In this document: piece by piece, positions 51,052 through 59,718 of the stretch
How the letters are laid out: the number at the start of each line of letters is the position of its first letter
How positions within the stretch are numbered: position 1 is the first letter of the stretch
Assembly: GCF_022179725.1 (NCBI RefSeq)
Contig: NZ_BPRC01000019.1
Span: forward strand, 23,813-87,812
Direction: 5' to 3'
Source: Methylorubrum aminovorans
GTDB taxonomy: Bacteria; Pseudomonadota; Alphaproteobacteria; Rhizobiales; Beijerinckiaceae
Length of the DNA: 64,000 nucleotides
Translations under genes and position numbers: made by a program
Notes under the pieces: generated by a model
What the model saw: the letters and a program-made list of their open reading frames with translations, nothing else
Told to the model about the DNA's origin: nothing
Databases searched by the model: none

Positions 51052-51276
51052 CTATCGACGTTTCGCCGATCCGATCGGCTCGGCTTCGGTCGCACGGCGC
51101 CAGAGCTGGACCATGATCCAAGCGGCGACGAGGCTGAACAGGCCCATGAGGATGTGACCGACTTGATCGCCGAGGTCGAGCAGTCCGGCGAGCGCCCAGC
51201 CGGCGGCGATGGCTGCGGCGAACACTTCCGTGCCGACCAGCACCATCAGCCCGAGGATCGTGATGAGGTTCCGCAT
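51052..51276 (-). CDS. Small two-helix membrane protein, unknown
   Basis: 74 residues: two hydrophobic helices (LITILGLMVLVGTEVFAAAI; GHILMGLFSLVAAWIMVQLW) and a short basic tail ending GSAKRR. ATG 51276 makes it a tidy two-helix protein; the frame extends to 51387 without support. No family recognised. Flanked by purS (184 bp away) and regA. Confidence 0.6.
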   Translation of the reverse strand: MRNLITILGLMVLVGTEVFAAAIAAGWALAGLLDLGDQVGHILMGLFSLVAAWIMVQLWRRATEAEPIGSAKRR

Positions 51277-51402
51277 ACGCGCGTAGGCCTGTTCAACTCT
51301 TAGAGCGGCGAAGTAGCCTGAGGCCGGTGTCCGGCGCAACTGCCTCGGCCGGCGCCCTCGCTCGGATGCGAGGGGGAGCTGAGACAAATAGGAGAAAAAC
51401 GA

Positions 51403-51430
51403 AACGGCCGGCGGTGTCCCGCCGGCCGTT
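51403..51430. terminator. Terminator after regA
   Basis: Perfect 12-bp stem AACGGCCGGCGG / CCGCCGGCCGTT with a TGTC loop, 28 bp beyond the regA stop on the leftward strand. On that strand it is followed by TCGTTTTTCTCC, a T-rich tract, making it a good intrinsic terminator. Confidence 0.85.
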
Positions 51431-51457
51431 CGAATCCCGCCTGTGTGATCCTCTCCG

Positions 51458-52087
51458 TCAGCGCGGCGCGCGCTTGGCGAGGATGCGCTGAAGGGTGCGC
51501 CGGTGCATGTTGAGGCGCCGGGCCGTCTCTGAGACGTTGCGTCCGCACAGCTCGTAGACCCGCTGGATATGCTCCCACCGGACCCGGTCAGCCGACATCG
51601 GATTTTCCGGTGGATCGGCGCGCTCGCCCGGCTGCGCCATCAGCGTGCCGTGGATCTCGTCCGCGTCCGCAGGCTTGGCGAGGTAGTCGAAGGCGCCGAG
51701 CTTCACCGCGGTCACGGCGGTCGCGATGTTGCCGTAACCGGTAAGGATCACGCCGCGCGCCTCGGGACGGCGCTCCTTGAGGCGGGCGATCACGTCGAGC
51801 CCGTTGCCGTCGCCCAATCGCATGTCGATCACGGCGAAAGCGGGCGCTTTGTTCTCGACCGCCGCGACGCCCTCGCTCACGCTCTCGGCCACATGCACCT
51901 CGTAGCCGCGCGCCTCCATGGCCCGGGCAAGGCGGGTCGAGAACGGCCTGTCGTCGTCAACGATCAGCAAGCTGCGATCGCCGAAGGCGGCGAGAGGGTC
52001 GGAATCGGAAAGAAAAGCGGTGCCCGAGCCTGGCACCGTCGTCCCGCTCTGCGTCAGCATGCGGCACTCCTCGTCGGTTCGTGTCAT
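51458..52087 (-). CDS. regA: RegA/ActR/PrrA redox response regulator
   Basis: Global redox regulator of alphaproteobacteria. Receiver domain: LLIVDDDRPFSTRLARAMEA, phosphosite Asp in AVIDMRLGDGNGLDV, and DYLAKPADADE. The C-terminal Fis-type HTH is characteristic: WEHIQRVYELCGRNVSETAR then RLNMHRRTLQRILAKR. The 209-residue length includes ~30 extra at the N-terminus. It lies 9 bp after regB in the same leftward operon. Confidence 0.95.
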   Translation of the reverse strand: MTRTDEECRMLTQSGTTVPGSGTAFLSDSDPLAAFGDRSLLIVDDDRPFSTRLARAMEARGYEVHVAESVSEGVAAVENKAPAFAVIDMRLGDGNGLDVIARLKERRPEARGVILTGYGNIATAVTAVKLGAFDYLAKPADADEIHGTLMAQPGERADPPENPMSADRVRWEHIQRVYELCGRNVSETARRLNMHRRTLQRILAKRAPR

Positions 52088-52096
52088 CTATGTGCA

Positions 52097-53491
52097 TTAT
52101 ATGGGTGCGGCATCGCGTTCCGTTAGGGGTCTCAGAGAATTGTGCGCAACGCGATGGGGCACAATCGCTTCCCTCTCGAAAACGTGACGGGCCCAGGTGA
52201 CTCGCACCAGGGCGCCGTGGGCTCCGGCTTCCGTGATGTTCGACAGGAGAAGCTGCGCCCCTGAGCGCTCGATCAGCGTTTTGGCGATGAACAGGCCAAG
52301 CCCGAGGCCGCCGCCGGCCTCGTCGGGATTGCGGGAGCGATCGCGGCTGCGAGTGGTGACGTAGGGCTCACCCGCGCGCAGCAGCACCTCGCTGGGAAAG
52401 CCAGGTCCGTCGTCGCGGATCGTCAGCGTGACGCGCTCAGCCGTCCAGCGGGCCTCGACCAGAACCCGCGACTCGGCGAAATCCACGGCGTTGTCGAGAA
52501 TGTTGGCGAGCCCGAACATCACCCCCGCATTGCGACGGCAGATCGGCTCCGGCCCCTCGCCCTGCTTCGACACCTCGACGGCAACGCCCAGCGCGCGCTG
52601 AGGGGCGACCAGTTCCTCGATGAGGTGGCCGAAGGTAACGGTTTGCAGGAAGGTCTCCCCTTCCTCGGTCTCCTCCCCCATGGAGGTGAGCTTCGAGAGG
52701 ATGCCGCGGCAGCGATCCACCTGATCGCGCAGCAGGCTGAGATCCTCGGCGACGGCCGGTGAGGCGGTGGGGCCGAGTTGCCGGTCGAGCTCCTTGGCGA
52801 CGAGCATGATCGTGCCGAGCGGCGTGCCGAGTTCGTGCGCCGCTGCCGCGGCGAGGCCGTCGAGCTGCGACAGGTGCTGCTCGCGGGCGAGCACCAGTTC
52901 GGTCGCGGCGAGCGCCCTGGCGAGTTGGCGCGTCTCCTCCGCCACCCGCCACGCGTAGACGCCTGTGAAGGCGGTGCCGAGCAGGATCGCGGTCCAGACC
53001 CCCGAGACGTAGAGGAAGGGCAGCTCGATCCGTCCGTCGGCGAACCAGGGGAGGGGACGATGGACGAGGGCGAGCAGAGTCGCGAGCCCCACCGCCAGTA
53101 GCCCCAGCGCCAGGGTCCGTTCCGGCGGCAATGCGGTGGCCGAGATCAGCACCGGTGCCAGGAATAGGAGCGAGAACGGATTCTGCAGTCCGCCTGTGAG
53201 GAACAGCAAGCCCGCGAGTTGGACGATGTCGAAAGCCAGCAGGAGCGCCGCCGAGTCGTCGCTGAGGCGGTAGCTCGCGGGAAAACGGATCCGCAGCGCG
53301 AGGTTGAGCCAGCACGAGGCGGCGATGACGAGGAAACACCAACCGAAGGGCAGGTTGAGGCCGAGCCCGAACTGCGCGCCGACGACCGCGGCGCTCTGCC
53401 CTGTGAGCGCGAGCCAGCGCAGGCGCACGAAGGTGTCGAGGCGCAGGTGGCGGCCCGTTGGCGTGAAGGTTTCGTGGGCCGCTTCCATCAT
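52097..53491 (-). CDS. regB: RegB/ActS/PrrB sensor histidine kinase
   Basis: Membrane redox sensor of the RegBA system. Six hydrophobic segments in the first ~190 residues, with the quinone-interaction motif GGLQNPFS intact. H-box AAAAHELGTPLGTIMLVAKE, the redox-active Cys in DQVDRCRGILSKL, N-box NILDNAVDFAES and G-box GGGLGLGLFIAKTLIERSGA are present. 464 residues from ATG 53491; the frame upstream is not coding. Divergent from phaZ. Confidence 0.95.
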   Translation of the reverse strand: MMEAAHETFTPTGRHLRLDTFVRLRWLALTGQSAAVVGAQFGLGLNLPFGWCFLVIAASCWLNLALRIRFPASYRLSDDSAALLLAFDIVQLAGLLFLTGGLQNPFSLLFLAPVLISATALPPERTLALGLLAVGLATLLALVHRPLPWFADGRIELPFLYVSGVWTAILLGTAFTGVYAWRVAEETRQLARALAATELVLAREQHLSQLDGLAAAAAHELGTPLGTIMLVAKELDRQLGPTASPAVAEDLSLLRDQVDRCRGILSKLTSMGEETEEGETFLQTVTFGHLIEELVAPQRALGVAVEVSKQGEGPEPICRRNAGVMFGLANILDNAVDFAESRVLVEARWTAERVTLTIRDDGPGFPSEVLLRAGEPYVTTRSRDRSRNPDEAGGGLGLGLFIAKTLIERSGAQLLLSNITEAGAHGALVRVTWARHVFEREAIVPHRVAHNSLRPLTERDAAPI

Positions 53492-53649
53492 GGTGCGGCT
53501 ACGATAGGGCTGGCCCGGGGCGAGTCCACCGGCCTGTTCAAAGATGCCGCGGCCGAAAGCGCGGTCTTGCCGGATTCCTCCGCCAGCAACATACGATAGG
53601 ATCGGATCGGTGACGGTCGATTGGCCGACCGGAACGGGGGAGTGCCGAA

Positions 53650-54894
53650 ATGGATCTGGCGTATCTCTGGTACGAGACGGCCCGCGCGATGCTGACGCCG
53701 GCCCGCATCGCGGCGGATGCGACCCGACACAGTCTGGGAAATCCGAGCAACCCCCTTGCCTATGGTCCCTACGCCCGCTCGACGGCCGCCGCGCTCGAGA
53801 TGTTCGAGCGCGCGACCCGCCGCTACGGCAAGCCGGCTTTCGGTCTGTCGAGCACCGTGATCGACGGCCGGATCGTCCCGGTCTCGGAGCGCGTCGTCTG
53901 GGAGCGGCCCTTCGCGCGGGTGATCGCCTTCGACCGGGCGCTGCCGGCGGGACATACGGAGCCGCAGCCAAAGCTTCTGATCGTGGCGCCGATGTCGGGC
54001 CATTACGCGACGCTCCTGCGCGGCACCGTCGAGGCGATGCTGCCCAACCATCGGGTCTTCATCACGGATTGGTCCGACGCGCGGATGGTGCCGCTGCTGG
54101 ACGGGCGCTTCGATCTCGACACGTATATCGACTACCTCCAGGCGATGTTCCGGGACCTCGGTCCGGACCTGCACATCATGGCCGTCTGCCAGCCCGCCGT
54201 GCCGGTCTTCGCCGCCGTTGCGCTGATGGAGGCGGCCAATTCGGCCCATGTGCCGGTCTCGATGACCCTGATGGGCGGGCCGATCGATACCCGCCGCTCG
54301 CCGACCGCCGTGAACTGCCTCGCGCAGGAGCGCGGCATGGCGTGGTTCGAGAAGAACTGCATCACGGTGGTGCCGCCGCTCTATCCGGGAGCGATGCGCC
54401 GGGTCTATCCCGGCTTCCTGCAGCTCTCGGGCTTCATGGCGATGAACCTCGACCGGCACGTCACCGCCCATACCGACATGTTCCACCACCTCGTGACCGG
54501 GGACGGCGACTCGGCGGAGAAGCACCGCGACTTCTACGACGAGTACCTTGCGGTGATGGACCTCACGGCGGAGTTCTACCTTCAGACGGTGCAGACCGTG
54601 TTCGTCGACCATGCCCTGCCGCGCGGGCGCATGCGCCATGCCGGCCGGCTGGTGGATCTCTCGGCGATCCGCCGCTGCGCCATCCTCGCGGTCGAGGGCG
54701 AGAACGATGACATCTCCGGCGTCGGCCAGACCAAGGCCGCCCTCGACCTCACGCCGAACCTGTCCGATGCTCGCAAGGCCTATCACCTGCAGGAGAAGGT
54801 GGGGCATTACGGCGTATTCAACGGCTCTCGCTTCCGCTCGGTCATCGCGCCGCGCATCGCCCGCTTCCTGCGGGAGATGGAGGGGGGCGCCTGA
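53650..54894 (+). CDS. phaZ: Intracellular polyhydroxyalkanoate depolymerase
   Basis: Mobilises intracellular PHB granules. 414 residues. N-terminal YLWYETARAMLTPARIAADA and the family block KLLIVAPMSGHYATLLRGTV are clear. The nucleophile motif has Cys in place of Ser: IMAVCQPAVPVFAAV, with C180, as in Ralstonia PhaZ. C-terminal VGHYGVFNGSRFRSVIAPRI contains the catalytic His. No signal peptide. It diverges from regBA across 158 bp, so redox control is possible. Confidence 0.93.
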   Translation: MDLAYLWYETARAMLTPARIAADATRHSLGNPSNPLAYGPYARSTAAALEMFERATRRYGKPAFGLSSTVIDGRIVPVSERVVWERPFARVIAFDRALPAGHTEPQPKLLIVAPMSGHYATLLRGTVEAMLPNHRVFITDWSDARMVPLLDGRFDLDTYIDYLQAMFRDLGPDLHIMAVCQPAVPVFAAVALMEAANSAHVPVSMTLMGGPIDTRRSPTAVNCLAQERGMAWFEKNCITVVPPLYPGAMRRVYPGFLQLSGFMAMNLDRHVTAHTDMFHHLVTGDGDSAEKHRDFYDEYLAVMDLTAEFYLQTVQTVFVDHALPRGRMRHAGRLVDLSAIRRCAILAVEGENDDISGVGQTKAALDLTPNLSDARKAYHLQEKVGHYGVFNGSRFRSVIAPRIARFLREMEGGA

Positions 54895-54988
54895 TCGCGG
54901 GGCGAGCGCAGCGCTGGCAGGTGAATTTCCGGTGAGAGACGGATTGCTGGGATGGCTGAGCCGGCCGCCTGCGGCTAGGTTTGCCGCC

Positions 54989-55714
54989 ATGACGCGCGCC
55001 CTGCTGCGACGGCCGGATCCGGATCACATCGAGATCGCCCATGAGGGACAGACCTTCCGCGTCGCCATCCTGCGGCGGCCCACCGCGCGCCGGCTGACGC
55101 TGCGGGTCTCCAGCGCCACCGGCGCCGTGGTGCTGACGCTGCCGACCCGCTCGTCACTCGCAACGGCGCAGAAATTCGCCCAGAACCATGGCGGTTGGAT
55201 CGCCACCCGCCTCGCCAAGCTGCCCGAGCGCGTCCCCTTCGCGGTGGGCTCGGTCATCCCGTTGCGCGGCGTGCCGCACCGGATCGTGCCGCGCGAGGGC
55301 CGCGGCACGGCCGAGGCTGATCCCGAGAGCGGGACACTCGCCGTTCCGGGCGATCCCGCCCACATGCCGCGCCGCGTCCGCGAATTCCTGATGCGGGAGG
55401 CGCGGCGCGATCTGTCGCAATCGGTTGCGGTCTACGCGTCCCGGCTCGGCCAGCGGCCGGCACGGGTGACGCTGCGCGACACGCGCAGCCGCTGGGGCTC
55501 CTGCACCGCCCGAGGCGAGCTGAACTTCTCCTGGCGGCTGATCCTCGCTCCGCCGGTGGTGCTCGACTATCTCGTCGCCCACGAGATGGCGCATCTGCGG
55601 GAGATGAACCATTCCCCGCGCTTCTGGGCGCTCACCAACGAGCTCTGCCCCCATGTCGAGGAGGCGGAGCGCTGGCTGAAGCGGCACGGCTCGGAGCTGC
55701 ACCGCTACGGCTAA
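54989..55714 (+). CDS. YgjP/SprT-like metalloprotein (DUF45)
   Basis: 241 residues. Zinc motif HEMAH in YLVAHEMAHLREMNHSPRFW, preceded by VTLRDTRSRWGSCTARGELN, the M48-like YgjP (DUF45) signature. The N-terminal part is the family's beta-rich region (RRLTLRVSSATGAVVLTLPT). Predicted metal-dependent hydrolase with unknown substrate. ATG 54989; a GTG start ~20 codons earlier is possible. Follows phaZ by 94 bp. Confidence 0.85.
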   Translation: MTRALLRRPDPDHIEIAHEGQTFRVAILRRPTARRLTLRVSSATGAVVLTLPTRSSLATAQKFAQNHGGWIATRLAKLPERVPFAVGSVIPLRGVPHRIVPREGRGTAEADPESGTLAVPGDPAHMPRRVREFLMREARRDLSQSVAVYASRLGQRPARVTLRDTRSRWGSCTARGELNFSWRLILAPPVVLDYLVAHEMAHLREMNHSPRFWALTNELCPHVEEAERWLKRHGSELHRYG

Positions 55715-55724
55715 GGCGCCGGGC

Positions 55725-56144
55725 TCAGTACTTCGTCACGACTGCCCGGCTGCGCGTGGCAGCGGGTTCGGCCGGCCAGGTCGGGCGCGGATTGACGTGG
55801 CCCGGCCACATCGTACGGGGCGCGACGTTCTCGCAGACCTCACGCTGACGCAGGTAGGTCGGGCGGCCCGAGGCGTCGCGGCGCAGCACCGTACCCCCGT
55901 CCCGGCAGAAACCGGCGATGGCCGCCGCATCGCCGCGCAGGCGACCGCGCGGGTTCCGCTCCACCGGCGGGTGCTCAATGGTGAGCGGCGCCTGATGGTT
56001 GAGCGAGCGCTCGATATAGGTCGTCGTGGCTTCGGGCGGCAGGTAGTCCGATTCCTCGAAGGGCAGGGACAGGGCGGAGGCGCCCCCTGAGCCCAGCGCG
56101 GCGAGGAGCGTCGCGAGGGCGAGGGAGGAGGCGAGGCGGCGCAT
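55725..56144 (-). CDS. Hypothetical exported protein
   Basis: 139 residues. Signal peptide RRLASSLALATLLAALGSGG followed by ASALSLPFEE. The mature part has two Cys (AGFCRDGGTVLRRDASGRPT; REVCENVAPRTM) and is Pro/Arg-rich towards the C-terminus, ending VTKY. No family recognised. ATG 56144. Divergent from the IalB gene and convergent with the YgjP-like gene. Confidence 0.7.
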   Translation of the reverse strand: MRRLASSLALATLLAALGSGGASALSLPFEESDYLPPEATTTYIERSLNHQAPLTIEHPPVERNPRGRLRGDAAAIAGFCRDGGTVLRRDASGRPTYLRQREVCENVAPRTMWPGHVNPRPTWPAEPAATRSRAVVTKY

Positions 56145-56381
56145 GGCGGGTTCCTCGGATGATGAAGAGCTTGACCTTACTGTAGGGCAGTGAGGCCGCG
56201 AGCGGTAGCCGGTTCGCCTCAATCCCGACACACCCTCGCCGCGATCGCTTGACACCGGGGACCCTGCATGGTCCCAACGCCCGAGTCCGTGCGGCGCTTC
56301 CCAAAGCCTCGACTGCGCCAGCGCGAGGGGCACCCGCCCGGGACCGGACGCCGCCTCAGGAAGCGATCGATCGGAGTTCGT

Positions 56382-56924
56382 ATGAGTCTGTTTGCGGGCG
56401 TGGTTCGCGCGGTTCGGCCGGAATTCGGTCGCCGTCTTGCGCTGGCGGCCGCGGCAGTCGCCACGATCCTGACCGGAGGCGGCGCCGCGCAGGCTCAGGG
56501 CAACGTGCGGAAAACCTTCGATGACTGGCAGCTGCGCTGTGAAACGCCGGCCGGTGCCAAGGCCGAGCAATGCGCCCTGGTGCAGTACGTGGCGGCGGAG
56601 GACCGGCCGAACCTCAGTCTCGTGGTCATCGTGCTGAAGCTCGCGGACAACCGCGGCTACCTGATGCGGGTGCAGGCACCGCTCGGTATCCTGCTGCCCT
56701 ACGGCCTCGGGCTGAAGATCGACCAGACCGATATCGGCCGCGCCAGCTTCGTGCGGTGCATCACGCCGGGCTGCATCGCCGAGGTGGTGATGGACGACGG
56801 TCTGATCAAATCGCTGCGCGGCGGCTCGCAGGCGACTTTCGTCGTCTTCCAGACGCCGGAGGAGGGGGTCGGCATCCCGGTCTCGACCAAGGGGTTCGGC
56901 CCCGGTTTCGACGCGCTCAAATAG
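56382..56924 (+). CDS. Invasion-associated locus B (IalB) family protein
   Basis: 180 residues. Signal peptide VAT-rich segment (LALAAAAVATILTGGGAAQA), then the IalB-like domain: FDDWQLRCETPAGAKAEQCA, LGLKIDQTDIGRASFVRCIT and FGPGFDAL. IalB-family proteins are periplasmic and widespread in Hyphomicrobiales, including non-pathogens, with unclear function. Four Cys could form two disulfides. ATG 56382 is chosen for the signal peptide; the frame extends upstream. Confidence 0.87.
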   Translation: MSLFAGVVRAVRPEFGRRLALAAAAVATILTGGGAAQAQGNVRKTFDDWQLRCETPAGAKAEQCALVQYVAAEDRPNLSLVVIVLKLADNRGYLMRVQAPLGILLPYGLGLKIDQTDIGRASFVRCITPGCIAEVVMDDGLIKSLRGGSQATFVVFQTPEEGVGIPVSTKGFGPGFDALK

Positions 56925-56985
56925 AATTGTTCGGCTCCGGAGCGTTCGAGGGGACCGCCAGGGAAGGGCAGGGAACGATCAGACG

Positions 56986-57615
56986 ATGCGCAGAGGCTTG
57001 ATCATTTTCGCCGGGTTGACGCTGGCTGTTCCCGGTGCGGCGCGGGCCGAATCCGGTGGCTTCTTCAAGAACATGTTCGGTGGGGGCGAGGGCGGGTCGT
57101 CGTCCCTGACCGCGCCCCGCGCGCAGGACCCCGACGACGTCTATTGCCCGCCGGTCTTCGTGCCGGATGGCGGCGCCGCGATTCAGGCCTTTGCCGGAGC
57201 GCCGGGCGACAAGACGCGCCTTCGCCACCAGATCGTGTTCGCGCGACTCAGCCGCGAGTGCAAGGCGCGGCCGGACGGTTCGGTGGCAGTGCGCGTCGGC
57301 GTCGAGCTGCGCGCCCTGCTCGGCCCGGCCGGCGCCGCCGGGCGCTTCGAGGCGCCCGTGACCATCGCGGTGAAGTATAACGAGCAGCCCGTCATGGCGC
57401 GCACCCACCGTGTCGCCGTGTCCGTGCCGACCGGCGCCGTGCAGGGCGAGGCGACGGTGATCGAGAACGATCTCTCCGTGCCCGCCGACAAGGCGACGGG
57501 CTACGACATCGAGGTGACCCTGGCCGGTGCGGCGCGGGCGAAGCCAGCTGCCCGCCGCCGTAAGCCCGCGCCCGCCGTGGCGGCGGAGCAGAGCGAGACA
57601 CCGGCCGATCCATGA
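56986..57615 (+). CDS. Hypothetical exported protein
   Basis: 209 residues. Signal peptide RRGLIIFAGLTLAVPGAARA, a Gly/Ser-rich linker, then a beta-rich domain with two Cys (DDVYCPPVFVPDGGAAIQAF; ARLSRECKARPDGSVAVRVG). The C-terminus is Ala/Pro/Lys-rich. No family assigned. It follows the IalB gene by 61 bp and may share its transcript. Confidence 0.75.
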   Translation: MRRGLIIFAGLTLAVPGAARAESGGFFKNMFGGGEGGSSSLTAPRAQDPDDVYCPPVFVPDGGAAIQAFAGAPGDKTRLRHQIVFARLSRECKARPDGSVAVRVGVELRALLGPAGAAGRFEAPVTIAVKYNEQPVMARTHRVAVSVPTGAVQGEATVIENDLSVPADKATGYDIEVTLAGAARAKPAARRRKPAPAVAAEQSETPADP

Positions 57616-57645
57616 TCGCGTCGCTTTCGCGCCACGGCACGGCCC

Positions 57646-59718
57646 ATGCCGGAGGACGGCATCGCTCATTCTGATGCATGGCGCGGCGCGCGGCGGAATG
57701 TCTGGCAAGGCCGGGAGACGCCGTTCTCGCTCGCGCCTACCGACGACCCGCTGTTCGACCGCCGTCTCGTCCTGCCGGACGCCTTCCGCAACCCGCGGAA
57801 GGGTCGATGGCTCGTCCTGACCTACACGCTGCCGGCGCGAGCCCGGCCGCAGCGACCGTTGCTGCGCCTGCTGCGTGCGGGAGGTCACCGTGACAGCTTC
57901 GTCCTGCCCGGGCTCGCCCTCGGCACGGCGCACTGGCTCGGCTATCTGCCCGACGACTGCGAGCGCATCGAGATCGCCGCGGAGCCGGGCTTCGTTCTGG
58001 AGCGCGTCGGGCTGCGTGGGAGCGCGAGCGTCTTCACGGAAGCCTTACTGAAGCGGCCCCTGCGCGCGGCGGCGGCCCTGCGTGCCGGACTCGCTCGCGA
58101 CGAGCGCCGTTGGCGTGACAGCCTGCGCGGGGCCTGCGCCGTGACGCCGCTCGGCCGCTACACGGCCTGGAAGGCTGCGCGCCTGTCGCGAACGAAGCCG
58201 GCCGAGCCGTTGTCCGGCGCCTCGATCCGCCTTGTCCTTCCCGCAACCTTCGCGCGGGCGGATGCTGTGGCACGCAGCGTGGCCAGCTTGCGGGCGCAGA
58301 GCCACGCCGACTGGTCCCTCCTCATCGCCTGGACCGATGGCGATCCACCCGGCAAGCCGGCAGGAACCGATCCGCGCGTCTCGTCGGCCAACTGGGATCC
58401 GGCCGCCACGCTCCGCGACCTCTGCGGAGGCGCCGACCTCTTCGGACTGCTCCGCCCCGGTGACGTCCTGGCCCCGGAAGCGTTGAGCCTGCTCGCCGGC
58501 GCCTTCGAGACGGAGGAGGCCGAGTGGGTCTACGCCGACGAAGAGATCGGCGGGCGGACGATCAGGCCGCGCCTCAAGCCGGACTGGAGCCCCGATCTCG
58601 CCCGCGTCACCGGCTATGTCGGCGCCCCCGCCCTGGTCTCGCGCACCTTCCTCGCCACCCTGCCGACCGAGCCGATGGGCTCACCAGAGAACGCGGCTCT
58701 GGTCCTGGATCTCGCCGCCGGGACCGCGACCCGCGTCGCTCACATCCCGCGGATCCTGTGCCGCCGTGAGCCTTTCACCGCCGACCCATCCGTCCGCGCA
58801 TCGCAGCTCGACCGGCATCTGCGCGCCGGGGGCTCGCCGGCGCGGGCCATGTTCCATCAGGATCGCCTCGACCTGCACTGGCCGCGCCCCGAGCCGGCAC
58901 CGCTCGTCAGCATCATCATCCCCTCGCGCGACCGGCTCGAGCTCATCGCGCGCGTCACCGAGGGCGTCCTCGAGAAGACCGACTATCCTGCGATCGAGCT
59001 GGTGATCGTGGATAACGGCTCGACCGAGCCGGCGGTGCTCGCGCTGTACGACCGGCTGCGCGCCGATCCGCGGGTGCGGATCGAGCCTCATCCGCATCCC
59101 TTCAATTTCTCCGCGATGGTCAATGCCGGCGCGCGCGCGGCTGAGGGCGACATCCTCGTCCTGCTCAACAACGACGTGGCGGTGCTGCGGCCGGATTGGC
59201 TCGACGTCCTCACGGCGCAGGCCGCCCGGCCCGAGGTCGGCGCCGTCGGTGCCAAGCTCCTCTACGAGGATGGACGGCTCCAGCATGCCGGCGTGGTGGT
59301 GGGGCTCGGCGGGGAGGCCGGACACATCCTGCGGCGGCGTCCCGCCGACACGCCCGGCCATCTCGATCGCCTGACCGTGGCGCACGAAGTCTCCGGCGTC
59401 ACGGCGGCCTGCCTCGCCGTGGCGCGGGAGAAGTATCGGGCCGTCGGCGGGTTCGACGAGGCGACCTTCCCGATCGACTTCAACGACATCGACTTCTGCC
59501 TGCGTCTTGGGGCGCGGGGTTGGAAGACGATGTGGACGCCGCACGCCGTCTTGTCCCACCTCGAATCGGTGAGCCGCGGCCGGCCGGTCGGCGCCGCGCG
59601 GGCCCGCTTCGAGCGCGAGGCGGCCGCCTTCACCGAGCGCTGGCGGAGCGTGATCCGGCACGATCCATTCTACCATCCGGCCCTGTCGCTCACGACCTTC
59701 GGCGAGGAACTGGAATGA
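57646..59718 (+). CDS. GT2-family glycosyltransferase with extra N-terminal module
   Basis: 690 residues. The C-terminal half is a GT-A/GT2 domain: VSIIIPSRDRLELIARVTEG, IVDNGSTEPAVL, ILVLLNNDVAVLRPDWLDVL, GAVGAKLLYEDGRLQHAGVV, and the acceptor loop FPIDFNDIDFCLRLGARGWK. The middle (~190-380) resembles a second, partial GT-like module (WVYADEEIGGRTIRPRLKPD followed by WSPDLARVTGYVG). Likely involved in surface polysaccharide synthesis; sugar unknown. The stop overlaps the next GT gene by 4 bp. Confidence 0.85.
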   Translation: MPEDGIAHSDAWRGARRNVWQGRETPFSLAPTDDPLFDRRLVLPDAFRNPRKGRWLVLTYTLPARARPQRPLLRLLRAGGHRDSFVLPGLALGTAHWLGYLPDDCERIEIAAEPGFVLERVGLRGSASVFTEALLKRPLRAAAALRAGLARDERRWRDSLRGACAVTPLGRYTAWKAARLSRTKPAEPLSGASIRLVLPATFARADAVARSVASLRAQSHADWSLLIAWTDGDPPGKPAGTDPRVSSANWDPAATLRDLCGGADLFGLLRPGDVLAPEALSLLAGAFETEEAEWVYADEEIGGRTIRPRLKPDWSPDLARVTGYVGAPALVSRTFLATLPTEPMGSPENAALVLDLAAGTATRVAHIPRILCRREPFTADPSVRASQLDRHLRAGGSPARAMFHQDRLDLHWPRPEPAPLVSIIIPSRDRLELIARVTEGVLEKTDYPAIELVIVDNGSTEPAVLALYDRLRADPRVRIEPHPHPFNFSAMVNAGARAAEGDILVLLNNDVAVLRPDWLDVLTAQAARPEVGAVGAKLLYEDGRLQHAGVVVGLGGEAGHILRRRPADTPGHLDRLTVAHEVSGVTAACLAVAREKYRAVGGFDEATFPIDFNDIDFCLRLGARGWKTMWTPHAVLSHLESVSRGRPVGAARARFEREAAAFTERWRSVIRHDPFYHPALSLTTFGEELE

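Noticed and set aside
51403..51440. tRNA T-loop-like GTTCGAATCCCG
   Set aside because: The GTTCGAA part is the arm of a 12-bp terminator hairpin and there is no acceptor stem, D-arm or anticodon arm upstream.
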